Below, one piece after another: positions 37,804-49,488 of a stretch of DNA of 64,000 bases. The translations under genes were made by a program, and so were the position numbers. The stretch spans positions 2,253,943-2,317,942 of the forward strand of contig VUYV01000047.1 in NCBI GenBank assembly GCA_008711295.1, given 5' to 3'. This DNA comes from Anarhynchus alexandrinus. Its lineage: Eukaryota; Chordata; Aves; Charadriiformes; Charadriidae. Below the pieces are notes generated by a model, which saw only the letters and a list, made by a program, of their open reading frames with translations, ran no database searches and was not told the origin of the DNA. Numbering within the stretch: position 1 is the stretch's first letter; every line of letters starts with the position of its first letter.

Positions 37804-40800
37804 TGTTTCAGGGCACTGCCCAGCAGGGTCACACCTTTTATGAAGCACATAAAATAAGGCCAACGATGGCCAACGTGCTTCTTGAAACCCAGCTGTGTTG
37901 ACAAACCTGTCCATGCTGCCCTGGCAATGGGTGTTGAAGAACTTGCCCATTGCACACAGGGGGATGTTGGGGGCGGTTGCAAGAGGGTTGTGTCTCTTGG
38001 ACAGAATTGTCGTCAGTGGTTAAATTCGCATCGTTACATTTAACAAGTCAAAGCGATATTGCGTAGTTAATTGACATGGAGCTTCTTAATCTCGGTCATT
38101 AAAGATGGAGAAGATCCTCCTTCCTGAAGTCCTCTGTGCTCCCGTCAGTGCTGAATCCTGCAGTGTAATCAGAAACACTTTGTTTTTGATGGCTGCGCGG
38201 CGCTTGTCTTTGTTTTCCCAGGGAACCAGTATCACCTGCAGTGGGGACTTCCCCGGCCACCTCCTTTTGCGGGACATGCTGTGCCTATTGCTCCGTTTTT
38301 ATGGCATCCCTTCCCTGCATCCACACCGGTCTGTTCACCTCCCCTCCTGCTCGGAGCTTCTCTGCAGCAACCGCTCGGGTGGAAAAGAAACATTAGGAAA
38401 GTACTTAATGTATTTTTAGCCTCTTAGAATGTGATGTAGTGGCTGGAAACACGGAGGAGAGCCAGCACCATGTGAACCGATAGGTTGCAGTGCATCACCG
38501 GCAAATTTTCCATCGAGCGCCGGTGCTCCTTGGCACTGTGGCCGAGCCGGGGTGCAAGGTGGGTCGTGGGTGATGGAGAAGGGAGGTTGTGCACGTGCCT
38601 TGTGCAATATAAAGCTCGGATTGCTGTCTGTCTGTCCTCTCCTTACGGGTGCTGATCAACAAAAGGTCCTTCTGTCCTTCGAAGAGGTCACCTGCACTTA
38701 AATCTGCGCAGAAGCCAACCAGTTAGGGAAAGGGGGAATGGAGCGATTGCCTTTTTCTGTCTCTTTATAGACCAAAGATGCTGGGGGAGCGCTGAGCTGT
38801 GCAGCCACCTTCCACCCAGAGGTTCATAGCTGTCGGGGTGGGTGCTCCGGGAGGGAAAGCACAGACCCCAGTTGCCACGAATAACAGTCCCACCTGGTGT
38901 CCAGGGCTTGTTTGAAGACCTTCTGGCTTTTCCCTGCTCCTGGCCAAGGCTTGTTACAAGGAAAGAGCTTGGCCACTGCTCCCCAAATTTCTCCCCAAGT
39001 CGGGCTGTTAGACCTGCATGGGAAGGAGCAAAAGCAAAACACCAGCTGAGAGGTTTTCTTGGTTTTTCCTGTCAAATCCTGCCGTTATCCACCGGGACGA
39101 GCGGTTTCAGGGACCGGGGAAGAAGCAGTCTCTGGGATGCAGAGCTGGCCTCTCCCGGCTGCTGCGGCACGGAGACGCGGGAGGTGCCAGCAAGCCACGG
39201 GTGCCGGATCCAGCAGGCGCTGATGCTGTTTGGCACGGCTCCCGTTGCCTTCAGACGTATAGGATTGGGTCCTCCCGCTCCACGCTGAGGTCAGCTCTAG
39301 CGCAGGCATAAATTCAAACCCGTTTGAAGGTAGCAGGGGGAGGCTGATGAGGTTTACACGCCGCGCTGCAGCCTCCTGGCTCATAGACGTGTTTGGAGGC
39401 ATCACCGGTGTCTCCTTGGCTGCGTTAGCCGCGGTTTTGCATCGATTCGGGTGAGACGAGGAGCAGCATTCAGGTTCACCAGCGTTTCAGTGTCAGCTTG
39501 CATCTTCGTCTTGTGCAATTGGCAGGTCTGCAATAACCTTTATCGTCGAGTTGGGTTTTTTTCCCTTTTAATTAGCGTCGGTTGCAATAACGAAAAGGCA
39601 CATGCTGAAATTCTTATTATTTGGCCTCTGGTGGAGGGAGAAGGCTGCCAGGTTTAGCAGCGAGGGTATTGATGTGCTCTGGATGGGGTACAGAGAGGGT
39701 TTCCAACAGGGTTCTCACTTTGTTTTCTTTAACGTTGGTCTTTTGAGTGAGGCTGATTTAGGAAGAGAATGGTGTAAATTCGCCCAAACAAAGTATTGTG
39801 AATGGGTCAGCGTGCAGGTGCTAATTACTGCAAATAATAATTGAAATCCCTTTGTCTGGAAACACGCTGCGGTTCACCTTCAGTCGAGCTGCTGCGGCGG
39901 GAGCCAGGGCAGAGTTTTGCGTCCGCAGCAGTGTCGGAAAGGAGATTTATGTGATGGGTGGTGGGGAGCTGGACCATCTCACTAACCAGTAAATCCAGTT
40001 GCAGGAAGTCTGGGACTGGCAACAACCTGCCCTTGGTTGATGCGCTCGGTGTAAATTCAGACTTGTGGTTGAAATATCTTCATTTTTCGCTCTTCGGCTT
40101 TAAGTTTGCTGCAAACCACTCTGAGTGAGGTGGGGTAGGGTCTCTCCACCCCTCTCATGCTTTTCACCAAGCCAAATAAGACCTGATTCACACAGCTGCT
40201 GGAAGTCATAGAGCCAGCAGAAGCGTTACCGCGGGCTCAGGATAAATGAGCATAGAGCCATGACCTGTTAGACACAGGACACTTAGCTTCTGCTAAGCTT
40301 ACCAGCTTTCCACAAGAGTGGAAGGTGACTTGAGTGCAGAGTCCCAAGTACCTTCACTTGAGAAAACACGGGACATCAGGGAGCTTTTTAATTCAGACCA
40401 GAATTTATCCTGAAAGCCAGGTAAATTCAAGCTTAAACCAGATACGTTCAACTGGAAATGAAGACAAACTGAAGTGTTTGGGACACATTGGAACAAATAG
40501 TCAGTAGACGTAGGGTTGGGGTTGGTCTCTTGGTGGCCGTTCACTGGAAGATGACATTTTGGCCAAACAGAGGTTGTTGGGCTGTGTTCACATGCACAGT
40601 CAGGTTTCTTGACTCCTCTTTGCCCTGAAACGATGAAGACGCTCATGCAGCTGTAATGGGTGTTAGATACCAGTGCTCGCTTCGCCTACTGCAGATTTTG
40701 GTGATTTTGATGGAAGCACAGCGTCTTGCACGCATGTATGGAGGAGGTGGTGGGTCGTGGTGTGCTGCTGGGTCTTTATGCAGCAGGAGGAGTCTGGGCA

Positions 40801-43800
40801 CTTATTTTTCTCTCTCTGGCTAAAAACTGGGTGCCTCCACATAGCTCTGCCCATCACCCAGAGCTGGTGCCGCATCGGTAATCCAGGAAACGGTGAACAA
40901 TGGGAACCTCTTTTGGGAGCTGCTGAGGAAGGTCTCCGGCAAAACCTTCCTGCAAACCCAGAAATAGCCATCGCTTGCACCGGAGCAGCCGATTTCAGGC
41001 TTACTTGAAGCACTTGCAAGCTGCCTAAGCACGGATTGGATTTCTGCTTCGCTGTTGGCCATCCAAGATGTGAAAACCATGGTGTCGTCCATCCCTAGGA
41101 GGACTTGGTTGCTGGTCAGGAGCACCCAGTTCTTCCCTCCAGTCTCTAATGCTGCAGCATGTCACTTTGCAAGATCAGCTATCCTGGCCTAAATTTTTGG
41201 TACAAACTCTGTTTTTTCTCCCTGAGGACGCCTGAGAGTGTCAGTCCATTCGGCCCTGCTGTGCAGGTGCTCTGCTTGGTGGTCGCCCTTCGGATGCGCA
41301 TATCTAACTCGTAGTCATTTCTGGCTTGGACAAATTATCCGAATGGGCTTTTGAGGATTTTTTATGGAAAATGTTGTTAAACTGAAAACAAGGGTATAAT
41401 AAAACAGTAATTTCAGAGCAGTTTACTGACAGCTGGAGCCCTTAAATGCACTGTCTTACCATTGAGGAACGCTGATACCAAACCTGCTGTTTGAACATAC
41501 TCTTTGTCACTCGGAAAATCCTTGGGCAGTTTTTAAAGCACTTCCAGTCTTTAATTGTTGTCCTTGTTACTCATGATAAGCTGCTGTCTAGCTCATAAAT
41601 TGCACGTCATTCATCTTGCCTGCTTCATCAAAGCCCCGGTCAACATATTTGTCTACCTCACTTGTGAAATGCGGTAAGTTGTACATGACAACAGGAGGAT
41701 AACCCAATTTCTGCTTTCAAAATGAAAAGGTTTATCTTGGTTGGGGTTGGTTGTTTTGGGGGATTTTTCTTAAGCACTTGAGAGGTACCACGCGTTGCCA
41801 TTGTTGCTTGGAGACATCTCAGCTGGTGAGACACACGCGTTCATGTGCCGGTTCAAACTGCCTTCGGCCATCCCTGCGGGCATCATTGGTGTGTTCGAGG
41901 TGGACACCAGAGGTCTGGTTGCAAAAAAAATCAAAAATAAAAGAAAAAACCTAAACAGTTATGTACTCCAGGTTTCTAAATGCAGGCACCGGTGTGCCGC
42001 CTGCGTTGGTTTTTGCAGGTGTCCCCAGGGACTGTGTGTATCCCTGCCTTTGTCCATCCAGGCTGGCTTTACCTTCGGACAATTGTGACTGTTCCAGGTC
42101 CACGATTAACAGCTTCAGGAGCTCCACGTGCCTCGCTGGTGGTTGAAATAACCCAGTCATCTATGAGGAGGCAGGTTCAAAGTAAAAGCAAGAGGGTCCT
42201 TCAACGCGGTGCAGCGTTAGAGGTGGATCCATCGCCACTGGACGTGAAGGCAATTAACGGTTTGCAGGGATCCAGACATAATTAAGCAGATTTGTGCCAG
42301 AGAAATCCGATGAGCGCTTATTAAATTGACAAACCTCACCTCTTTCTCGAGCCAGAAAGCCCCGGTTTCGGGGATAGCATTGGACCTATTCATAGCGCAG
42401 CCCAGGTTTCAGCCGTGGAAGCAGGACCCGGCTATATTTGGTGCTATATTTATACGCAGGGACTCTGCACATGCATCAGCTGCGCCGTCTGGCAGCAAAA
42501 TCATATTGGTTAAATAATCCGATGTTAGGAAGTAGTTTCACACCCCACCTTCATTCAGCTTCTCGCCCAAGAAAAAGAGTCCCGTCAGGAAAACTGGGTT
42601 TTTCTGCTTCAGGGCCGCCGGCAGGTCCCATCCCTTCCTGGTACGGGGTCACAGGGCTGGGGCGGGAGATGGCTCCTCAGCGTGCTCATGGTCAGTTGTT
42701 ATTTTAGCTCGTCTCCAAAAGGAGATGTCGGTGCATTGACAGCAATGGGCAGGACCGGGAATTTGGGGAGTTTCGGAGCGGCAAGGTGGAGTTTCTAAGT
42801 TTGGGGCTTTCTCTAGGCTCAGATTTGCCTGCTGCAAATATCCACAGTTGTGCCATCCCTTAGAGCAGCGAAAGCCTTATGGTGGAAAGCATCAGGCGTC
42901 CTTGAAGCACCACCCAGGGGAACTAATGAGGCTGTAATGTGATTAGCGCCTGCGACCCCGTACACCACCGCGGGTAGTGTGCCGGGACCCTGGGACGTGG
43001 GAGCCCAAAACTGGGACACATCCTCACCACGGCTGAACGGGGGGGACCTTGTTCTGGCAATAAAGGGTGAGACATCCTCGGTGTCCAGGGGTGCCTGGCA
43101 GCGGGTAGAGAGCTACGTGGGGGTTCCTGTGTTTGAGGAGAGGGTGGAGAGTGGCTTCGGGGGGGTCACCGGCCCCTCTCCCCCTGCCTAGAGGCGGCTC
43201 CAGCTTTCCTCCTCCCTCCAGATCCCTCTGTTTTCTGGCAGATAGGATTAAGCCTGACCTTCCGCCCCATCTCGGAGAGAATCAAACCTCTTTCAGATCT
43301 AATTATTTTCCATTTTTGTTTAATTGCGCACATCCTGCTGTTGGCTGAGAAGGAGAGCGGCTCCTGCCCGGGCCGGGGCTGGGAAGGGCACCCGGTCCCT
43401 CGCTGGCTTTGGGGTCAGTGCTCCGTCTCTTCAGGGTTGTAATTTCAAACCCCCAAATCTCTTGGGGATCTAAGGCAGGTTTCCCAAGAAAGCAGCTCTG
43501 GCACTGTCCTGTGTTTCTCCAGTGGTGACCTCCCCACTCTGGGTGAGGAAGAGGAGTCCTGCCACGGCCACCTGCCTCCCCCATCCTCATCCTCATCCTC
43601 ATCCTCCCCTGCACCCAGTTTGCACCGGGCTCTGCTTTTTCTGCACGTGTTTTGCTGCTTAATTCCTATGTAGAAGTGGCACCGACTTCTTTTAGCGGTG
43701 CGTTGCATGCCTTTTTTTAAAGGATCTTTTGATTTCTCAGTTTATCCGAGCTGCTGCAAAACCCCGCAGCCTCTCCCCACGGATGGTGCCGGGCTGGGGC

Positions 43801-45984
43801 TTGGCTGTGCTGGGTTGAAGGCGCTGCCGAATCGCCCCGACAACGGTGAAAAAACGCGGGGGTGATGAGGGAAGGGGTGAAATCCCTCTGCGGGAGGAGG
43901 GGAGAAAATAAGATGGGTTTTCACCTCCCAGGCAGCCGGCCAAGAAGCAGGGGAGAGAGGGGACAGATAAATCAGATTAAGCATGACACAAGGCTTTGCC
44001 TGCAGCAGAATTATGTCTGCATATGGAAAATACGGAGATGCTCTGGTGGGCAAATGCTCGGTGCGCGAGAGAGGTCTGGAAAGTGTCCCCCACGTGCAGT
44101 AGGCGTTGTGGGCAACCAGTAGCGTTTCAAAACCAAGCGACCTGGCCGGGCAATTTGTCCACAGTTGGTGCTAAACGGCATCGCGCTGTGTCCGTGCCTG
44201 GCATCCCGGTGCTGGTGTTCCCCGCGTTGGGGCTCGGAGGCGGTCGCAGGAGAGGTGGTGAACAGTGACTTGTGTCGAGCCTCAGCCGGTGCCGTTCACG
44301 GTCGTCCTTGCAGCACAGATCTGCCTCCGTCACCTTCGCAAATGAATGATCCGGACTCATGTTGACTTCTGCACTCTTTGGACTTAGAGAAAAAATAGCG
44401 ATAGCAACGAGAAATAATAATGAGACGGTTCTGTGGCCCAGAGCACGTGTTTCAGGGGAAGGCAAAGGCAAAGCTGGATGGGCTGTTCTTGCAGAGAAAG
44501 CATTATCCCTAATTCCCACTGGCAAGGGAGGATGGGGAAAGCAGGGATGGGAACCCACCCGCTGCAAAGAAAAATGAAGGATTTGGGGTGTATTTCTCCC
44601 TGCCTGCAGCTTTGCCTCTGTGCCAGGTCCCCCCCACCCGGTGGGGTAAGGCAGGTGCCATAGGGACATCCCAGTGGTTCCATCCCCAGGAGGATTTAGC
44701 TGCAATGTCCCACCTAAGAGCTTCCAAAAGCAAAGGGTCTTTAACTCTAAGGCTTCCCTCTTGCTTTCTCAGACAGTACCTATGTTTAATTACTCTATGC
44801 AAAGCAGCAGGGCTGCTCCAAAGTGTTTTGAGGTTGCTTCTGTCCAGAATACCCTGCACTCAGTGGGTATGCCCTGCCTCAGGGTGGAGGGGTTGCGTTT
44901 GGATCCCCCAAAGAGTGGCTTCAGTCCCATTGTGCTTTTGGCAAAAAATGTTGGCGAGCTGGAAGGGCTCAGGATGGTGAATTATGACCCAAAGTTGCTT
45001 TGCATTACATCAGAAAGTGTATGTCACATACCTGCTGTGGAGTGGACCTCGTGTTCTGCTACAGGCGTGTATGTTTTACAACTTCACTTAGCTTGAGTGT
45101 TGCTTTTCCAAATCCCATTCTTTAGCCCCAAAACAACCTCGCAGCAGGAATGGGAGGACACCCAGAGCACTGAAACTCACTTCTGCTGTGGATGAAGCGG
45201 TTCTTTCTTTACCAGAGCTGTGCCACACCGTGTCCCTTGTGCCTCTCAGCGCAGTGGCACGAGATGGCTCGGGCACACCGGCGACCGGGTCGGGAAGCGG
45301 ATCTGGAGGAGGGATGGGTTTGCGGAGAAGTAAATACCGCTGCAGAAGGTTCCAGCGAGAGCCGTCGGCGTTTCCAGCAAGCCATCTAGTGGCTTCCTAT
45401 TAAAACAATTGCACGCCTTCAAACTGGGAAAGCGAAGCTGGAGGGGTGAGTGCTGCTCACCACCGGAGTTGTGTCAAGGAACCAACGTGCAGGGTTTGGC
45501 CCTAATTGGGAAAAGATCCTACTGTAATAGCCCTCTTCTGGGTGACAAGGTGGTGGAGTGGTGGAAGGGTTGGGTTGGCTGCTGGATGGCAGCGTGGGTC
45601 TTGCCAAAAGCAAACCTGGTGGGTGGTCCTACAGATGGACAACCAGATCTTCATTTCACTGGTGTGGGTTTGGTTACCCTAGCTCAAAAATACGTGAAGG
45701 ATTTAGGGTTAATCAATGATTTAGAGCAGCTTCCTCTCCAGTATGGACAGGAGACAGCAGACAGAGAGGGAGAACATAAAGTTTTGGGTTTTTTTAATAA
45801 CATGAGAACTCGGGGAATTTCACTTGGTGAAGTTTTGGGCAGCGGGCTGAAAGCAAACAGAAAAAAGTACTTTTTCACCAGCCAGTTCAGCTGTGGTGCC
45901 CTTAGGCACAACCTGCTACAGGTTGAAGGCTTCATAGGGGGGTTTGGTAAACGCTGGAGGAGAGACTGACCTGGGGCTGGGAAG
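37804..45984. other. Unique intronic sequence
   Basis: About 8.2 kb with no gene or clear repeat recognised apart from a short (ATCCTC)4 run. A moderately CpG-rich patch lies at 39080-39300. Long frames at 44127-44705 (minus) and 45409-45969 (plus, 186 codons) lack any recognisable domain. Confidence 0.45.
43583..43606 (+). repeat. (ATCCTC)4 hexanucleotide run
   Basis: Four tandem ATCCTC units in a C/T-rich context. Confidence 0.9.
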
Positions 45985-47190
45985 TGTCAGTCAGGTTGTC
46001 TAGGTAGGTCCTGAGCTATCCTTGGCTGGTATTTGTATAAGCTGTTCAGAAAAACCTCCAGTGGTGGAGGTTTCACAGCCTCTGTAGGCAATCCCTCCCT
46101 GCGCATCGCTAGCCCTACCTGTAGGACTTCTTCATGTCTGACCTCATTCGCCTTTGCTGCAATTCAAACCTATTACTACAATCCCTGGGAGACACAGAGA
46201 ACAGCTTGTCCGCGTCGGTCTTCCACCTCTCAGACAGATAGATGACAGGTTGGCTGGTGCAGTTTTTATGTGCAACGCGGCATTTTGACTGATGTTCAAC
46301 CTGTGATGATGCTTCCTGACCCCGGGCTCTTCCCCTCCTGGGATTGCACAGCGGTGTGTTCCCACCTACGTACAGATGTTTGCACCTTCTTAATGCAGCT
46401 GGTTTTTTGCTGATTTTTCTCCAGGTCTCAACATTGTTTGACTTCTAATCCGGTTTTCTGGAGCGTTTTCATTTCTCCTAGCATGATACCTGCGCATTGA
46501 ATACATTTATCACATCACCCGTATCACCGATGACACACTGGGTAGTGTCACGGCCGGGACAAGTCTCCTTGCTCAGCACATCCTCCCAGTCTGATGGTGA
46601 ATCACCAGTAACGACTCTCTCCATATGGTTTTCTGATGAGTTGTGTGCCCACATTAGAGTAGTTTCGCCTGAGCGTGTTTCTCTGGTGTGCTGCTGAGGG
46701 AGCCGTGTGCGGCAGCACCTAATGAATATCAAGATATACAGCTCTGACTGCTTCTCCAGCTATTCACAGGCCAGTTACTCTGTCGCAGAAGGAAATTAAA
46801 TTGTTCTTGACAAATCGGTGTCGGCAGTCACTTATCATCTTGTTATCTTCTAAGTGCTTACAAATAGGTTGTTTCATTATTTGTTCCATCAGTTTTCCAG
46901 GACTTCGAGTTAAGTGACCAGTTTGTAATTCCCTGGCTTTTCCTTTTGCATATTTTTAAAGCTAAATCCTATCTTTGCTTTTTTTGTGGTCTTCTAAAAC
47001 CTCTCGTATCTGCCGTGACCTAACAGAGGAACAATAGCTCTGTGGCTGCTTCAGCTGAGCACTTCCCTCCATCCCTTTGGGGCAGCTTATCGCGCCGGGC
47101 TGGCGGATGGACCAACACTCTGGTTTTGGTTATCGCCCTCCTGCTGGGATGCTTCTTCCCTTCACCCTCTGTGGCTCTTGCCTGTATTAG
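45985..47190 (-). mobile_element. Ancient, decayed CR1-like element
   Basis: Antisense and heavily mutated, but several blocks appear in the right order for an old amniote CR1: 'acctccagtggtggaggttt' (3' UTR, ~46050); minus-strand SDWEDVLSKETCPGR, which corresponds to the family's SDWEEVLSG-VPQG reverse-transcriptase block (~46550-46600); 'ttgttcttgacaaatcggtg' and 'cttatcatcttgttatcttc' (~46800-46850); then 'gtgcttacaaataggttgtt' and 'gcttcagctgagcacttc'. It retains about 1.2 kb, more ORF2 than the younger copies. Its ends are approximate. It lies about 450 bp upstream of the SAMD4A exon. Confidence 0.75.
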
Positions 47191-47596
47191 CTCATTTGAA
47201 TCTTGACCTTTTTCCATTTTCCAACCAGGGATTTTAAAAGGTTAGGTTTATCCACGAAGTGCTTTTGTGTAGTATCTTGTGTAATCTGCCACGATACAGA
47301 AAATTTGGGCCAAATCACGACTCTGGTTAGCGTTAGGACAAAAGCAGTGGAGCTACGTGGACATAGAGGTGGGTGTAATTCATCTTTTTGAGTGATTTTC
47401 AGGAGTAACTGGTAACTTTTGGTGTCCAGTTCGGCACACCTTGCCCTGACCTGGGTTTTCAGAGAGCGGTGACCCCCTTGTCTGGGAGATGCTCACGCAG
47501 TGGCATCAATCACGCATGCAGGCATTCCTCTGGTGTGTTGTATTTATCCTGCCAGGGTCTGTTTATTTCTTTATTAGGTCTGTTTGCTGATTTCTC
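47191..47596. other. Intron immediately upstream of the SAMD4A exon
   Basis: No separate gene. May include more of the ancient CR1, but I cannot align it by eye. It contains the start of the read-through frame that opens at 47469. Confidence 0.45.
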
Positions 47597-47643
47597 AATT
47601 CTCTTCTTTTTTTTTTTTTCTTTTTCCCCTATTCCTTCAACAG
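47597..47643 (+). promoter_or_regulatory. SAMD4A: 3' splice site of SAMD4A exon
   Basis: A long pyrimidine tract, including 13 consecutive T at 47607-47619 and then C/T-rich sequence, leads into the acceptor AG at 47642-47643. The exon begins at 47644, which keeps the frame expected for the Gly-Ile-Ile-Asn start of this protein segment. This is a strong canonical acceptor. Confidence 0.9.
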
Positions 47644-48162
47644 GAATCATTAACCAATGGCAACAGGAATCCAAGGATAAAGTGATTTCCCTATTGTTAA
47701 CCCACCTGCCTTTACTGAAGCCCGGAAACATCGAGGCAAAAGTTGAATATATGAAACTCTTGCCTAAAATCCTGGCCCACTCGATCGAACACAACCAACA
47801 CATCGAGGAGAGCAGGCAGCTGCTGTCCTACGCCTTGATACACCCTGCCACCTCCTTGGAGGACAGGAGCGCCCTGGCCATGTGGCTCAACCACCTGGAG
47901 GACCGCACGTCGGGTGGCTTCGGCAGCCAGAGCAGAGGTCGGTCGGATTCGGTGGACTACGGGCAGACGCACTACTATCACCAAAGACAAAACTCCGATG
48001 ACAAACTCAACGGATGGCAAAACTCTCGAGACTCGGGCATAAGCGTCAGCGCTTCCAGCTGGCAGGACAAAAACCTGGCGTGCGAGAACGGCCATCTGCC
48101 CCTCTACTCCTCCTCCTCCGTCCCCACAACCATCAACACCATCGGCACTAGCACAAGCACCA
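47644..48162 (+). CDS. SAMD4A: SAMD4A (Smaug1) internal coding exon
   Basis: Recognised from the translated protein, which matches what I know of vertebrate SAMD4A nearly residue for residue (for example [65 protein letters not shown] and [14 protein letters not shown]). The exon is 519 nt, equal to 173 codons, and phase 1 at both ends: it opens with GA of a split Gly codon and ends with A of a split codon. The first ~85 residues are a helical, Leu-rich stretch belonging to the N-terminal Smaug-similarity region; the rest is Ser/Thr/Gln/Asn-rich and probably disordered, with basic-Ser motifs (RGRSDS, RQNSDD) that look like kinase sites (inference). In the family, Smaug proteins bind stem-loop recognition elements in mRNA through a SAM domain and recruit deadenylation and translational repression machinery in cytoplasmic granules. 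The SAM domain is encoded further downstream, outside this window. The open frame runs upstream to 47469, but that is intron; homology and the AG set the boundary. Confidence 0.93.
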
Positions 48163-48168
48163 GTAAGT
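48163..48168 (+). promoter_or_regulatory. SAMD4A: 5' splice site of SAMD4A exon
   Basis: GTAAGT follows exonic ACCA, a near-perfect U1-complementary donor. It leaves one base (A) of a split codon, which agrees with the Ile that follows this segment in the usual vertebrate protein. Confidence 0.9.
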
Positions 48169-48370
48169 ACCCACGGGAAGCGCTGGGGACGGCCGCTCGT
48201 GGCCACCCTTCACAGCACGGTCCCCCCCATTCCGCTAGCAAATGTTGCTTTGCCGTGGTTAGCACAAGGGCTAGGTTCATCTGGGCCATGGAAAACTTTT
48301 TTTTCCTTCTTTCCCCCACTTGTTTTTTTATTTCCTCCACACTTTTTTTTTATTATTATTTTTTCTCTAG

Positions 48371-48429
48371 GCCTGTGGGATTTTAAAGACCTGACAGCTG
48401 GAGAGGAAGGAAAAACAGCCAATCTGTAA
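48371..48429 (+). CDS. Possible alternative SAMD4A exon (short C-terminus or poison exon)
   Basis: A T-rich tract at about 48334-48368 ends in CTCTAG (AG at 48369-48370), a strong acceptor only 208 nt after the SAMD4A donor. Spliced to the upstream exon, the phase-1 frame continues: AGC (Ser), then [18 protein letters not shown], then TAA at 48427-48429. The donor GTAAGA sits at 48426, so a 55-nt cassette (48371-48425) is also possible; 55 nt would shift the frame of the following exon. The peptide is not low complexity. I do not recognise it with certainty as a known SAMD4A isoform end. It could be a real alternative terminal exon, a frame-breaking cassette used for regulation, or chance. 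There is no nearby AATAAA; an ATTAAA lies near 49263. Confidence 0.35.
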
Positions 48430-49488
48430 GAGCAAAAAATGTGCATTATGGAGGGGAGCCCCTTTTATTTCAGGTAGCTCCATCTAGATTTGCAGTTTGC
48501 ATTTCAAGAGTTTCTAAAGCAAGCGGGGAGCTGATGCTTCATGTCCAAAAGAGAGCTGGGGGGACTTGAGGCAAGTCCAAAAGTGACCTGGGGCCTTACT
48601 GGGAGGAAATGGGATTGGGGCCCCAAAGCGCAGGCAGTGTTTTGGGAAGCAGGGCTGAGATCCACCATCTTCAGGGCATATCCGAAAATGTTACCTTTTA
48701 TCTCCACTGCATAGAGGTGTGAAGCTGGTGATGATCAGGGGGTTTAGGTGCACAGTCCTCAGTGTTTTCCAGGAGAGTTGGTTAGCTCTTTTCCCCGTGG
48801 TGGCCCTGCCAGGCTTTGATGGGAGCGGTGGACGGTGCAGAGCCCAGCCCAGGGCTTGGACACTCAGAGACGCTGCAGAGCACTGTGGCTGGAGATTTAT
48901 CACTGGTTTTGCGTGGAGGTGTAGTGCAGCTATAAACTGTTTTTTAAAGCAGGTTTTGATGCCTGCGACCCATCCTTGGGAGAGGAGGAACAAAGCATCT
49001 TCTCAGCGGGGTTCAGGAGCTCCTCTGCCCACCCACTCCCTCTGTGGTGGGCTGTCACGCCTGCCTTGCTGTCACCTTGGGTGACTGACGCCGTCTCACC
49101 TGCAAGGCTGGACATCTTCCTTCACTTTGGAGCGTTCTGAAGGTCTCTCTCCAAGATACTTGGCATCTCCCTAGGTATAAGGGACGCAGAGAGTGCTTCA
49201 GGGAGGAGAGGCTTCTTGCGGTGAGGGCGCTGGCTTTTCTATCAGCGTGCGGAAAGCCACAATTAAATAGCTGAAAGCTTTAAAATGGTCACTTAAGGCT
49301 TCTGGGTTTTTCCCTCTCCTGTAATAAGCGCTTTTTTTAGGTGGTGTTTCAAATTGACAACGATATGAAACGCGGCGCTGGGTTTATTGCTGTGGCACCC
49401 CTGTCCCTGCCTCTCCAGTGCCCATCCTTGCAGGCAGCACTGCCTGCTCTGTCACGCGGGGGTTTAGCAGAAGGGTCTCAGCTTAGAC
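48430..49488. other. Unique intronic sequence
   Basis: No gene or repeat recognised downstream of the candidate exon. No AATAAA; ATTAAA occurs near 49263. Confidence 0.45.

Larger units (their letters stand above)
1..47643 (+). other. SAMD4A: SAMD4A intron upstream of the exon (3' part)
   Basis: Everything left of the acceptor at 47643 is taken to be intron, because the N-terminal start exon of SAMD4A (beginning Met-Met-Phe-Arg) was looked for and not found in any frame. The intron is therefore longer than 47.6 kb here, consistent with the long first introns of this gene in vertebrates. An unannotated alternative first exon or an embedded noncoding RNA cannot be excluded from sequence alone. 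Confidence 0.75.

Noticed and set aside
40674..40690. Resemblance to the start of U6 snRNA ('gtgctcgcttcg')
   Set aside because: Only about 12 bases match and the following sequence diverges completely.
44127..44705. 192-codon minus-strand open frame
   Set aside because: Pro/Ser-rich chance translation in intron with no domain recognised.
47469..47643. Met at 47469 opening a 305-codon frame into the SAMD4A exon
   Set aside because: The upstream part is a pyrimidine tract and intron translated as Phe-rich peptide. Protein homology begins exactly at the AG boundary at 47643.
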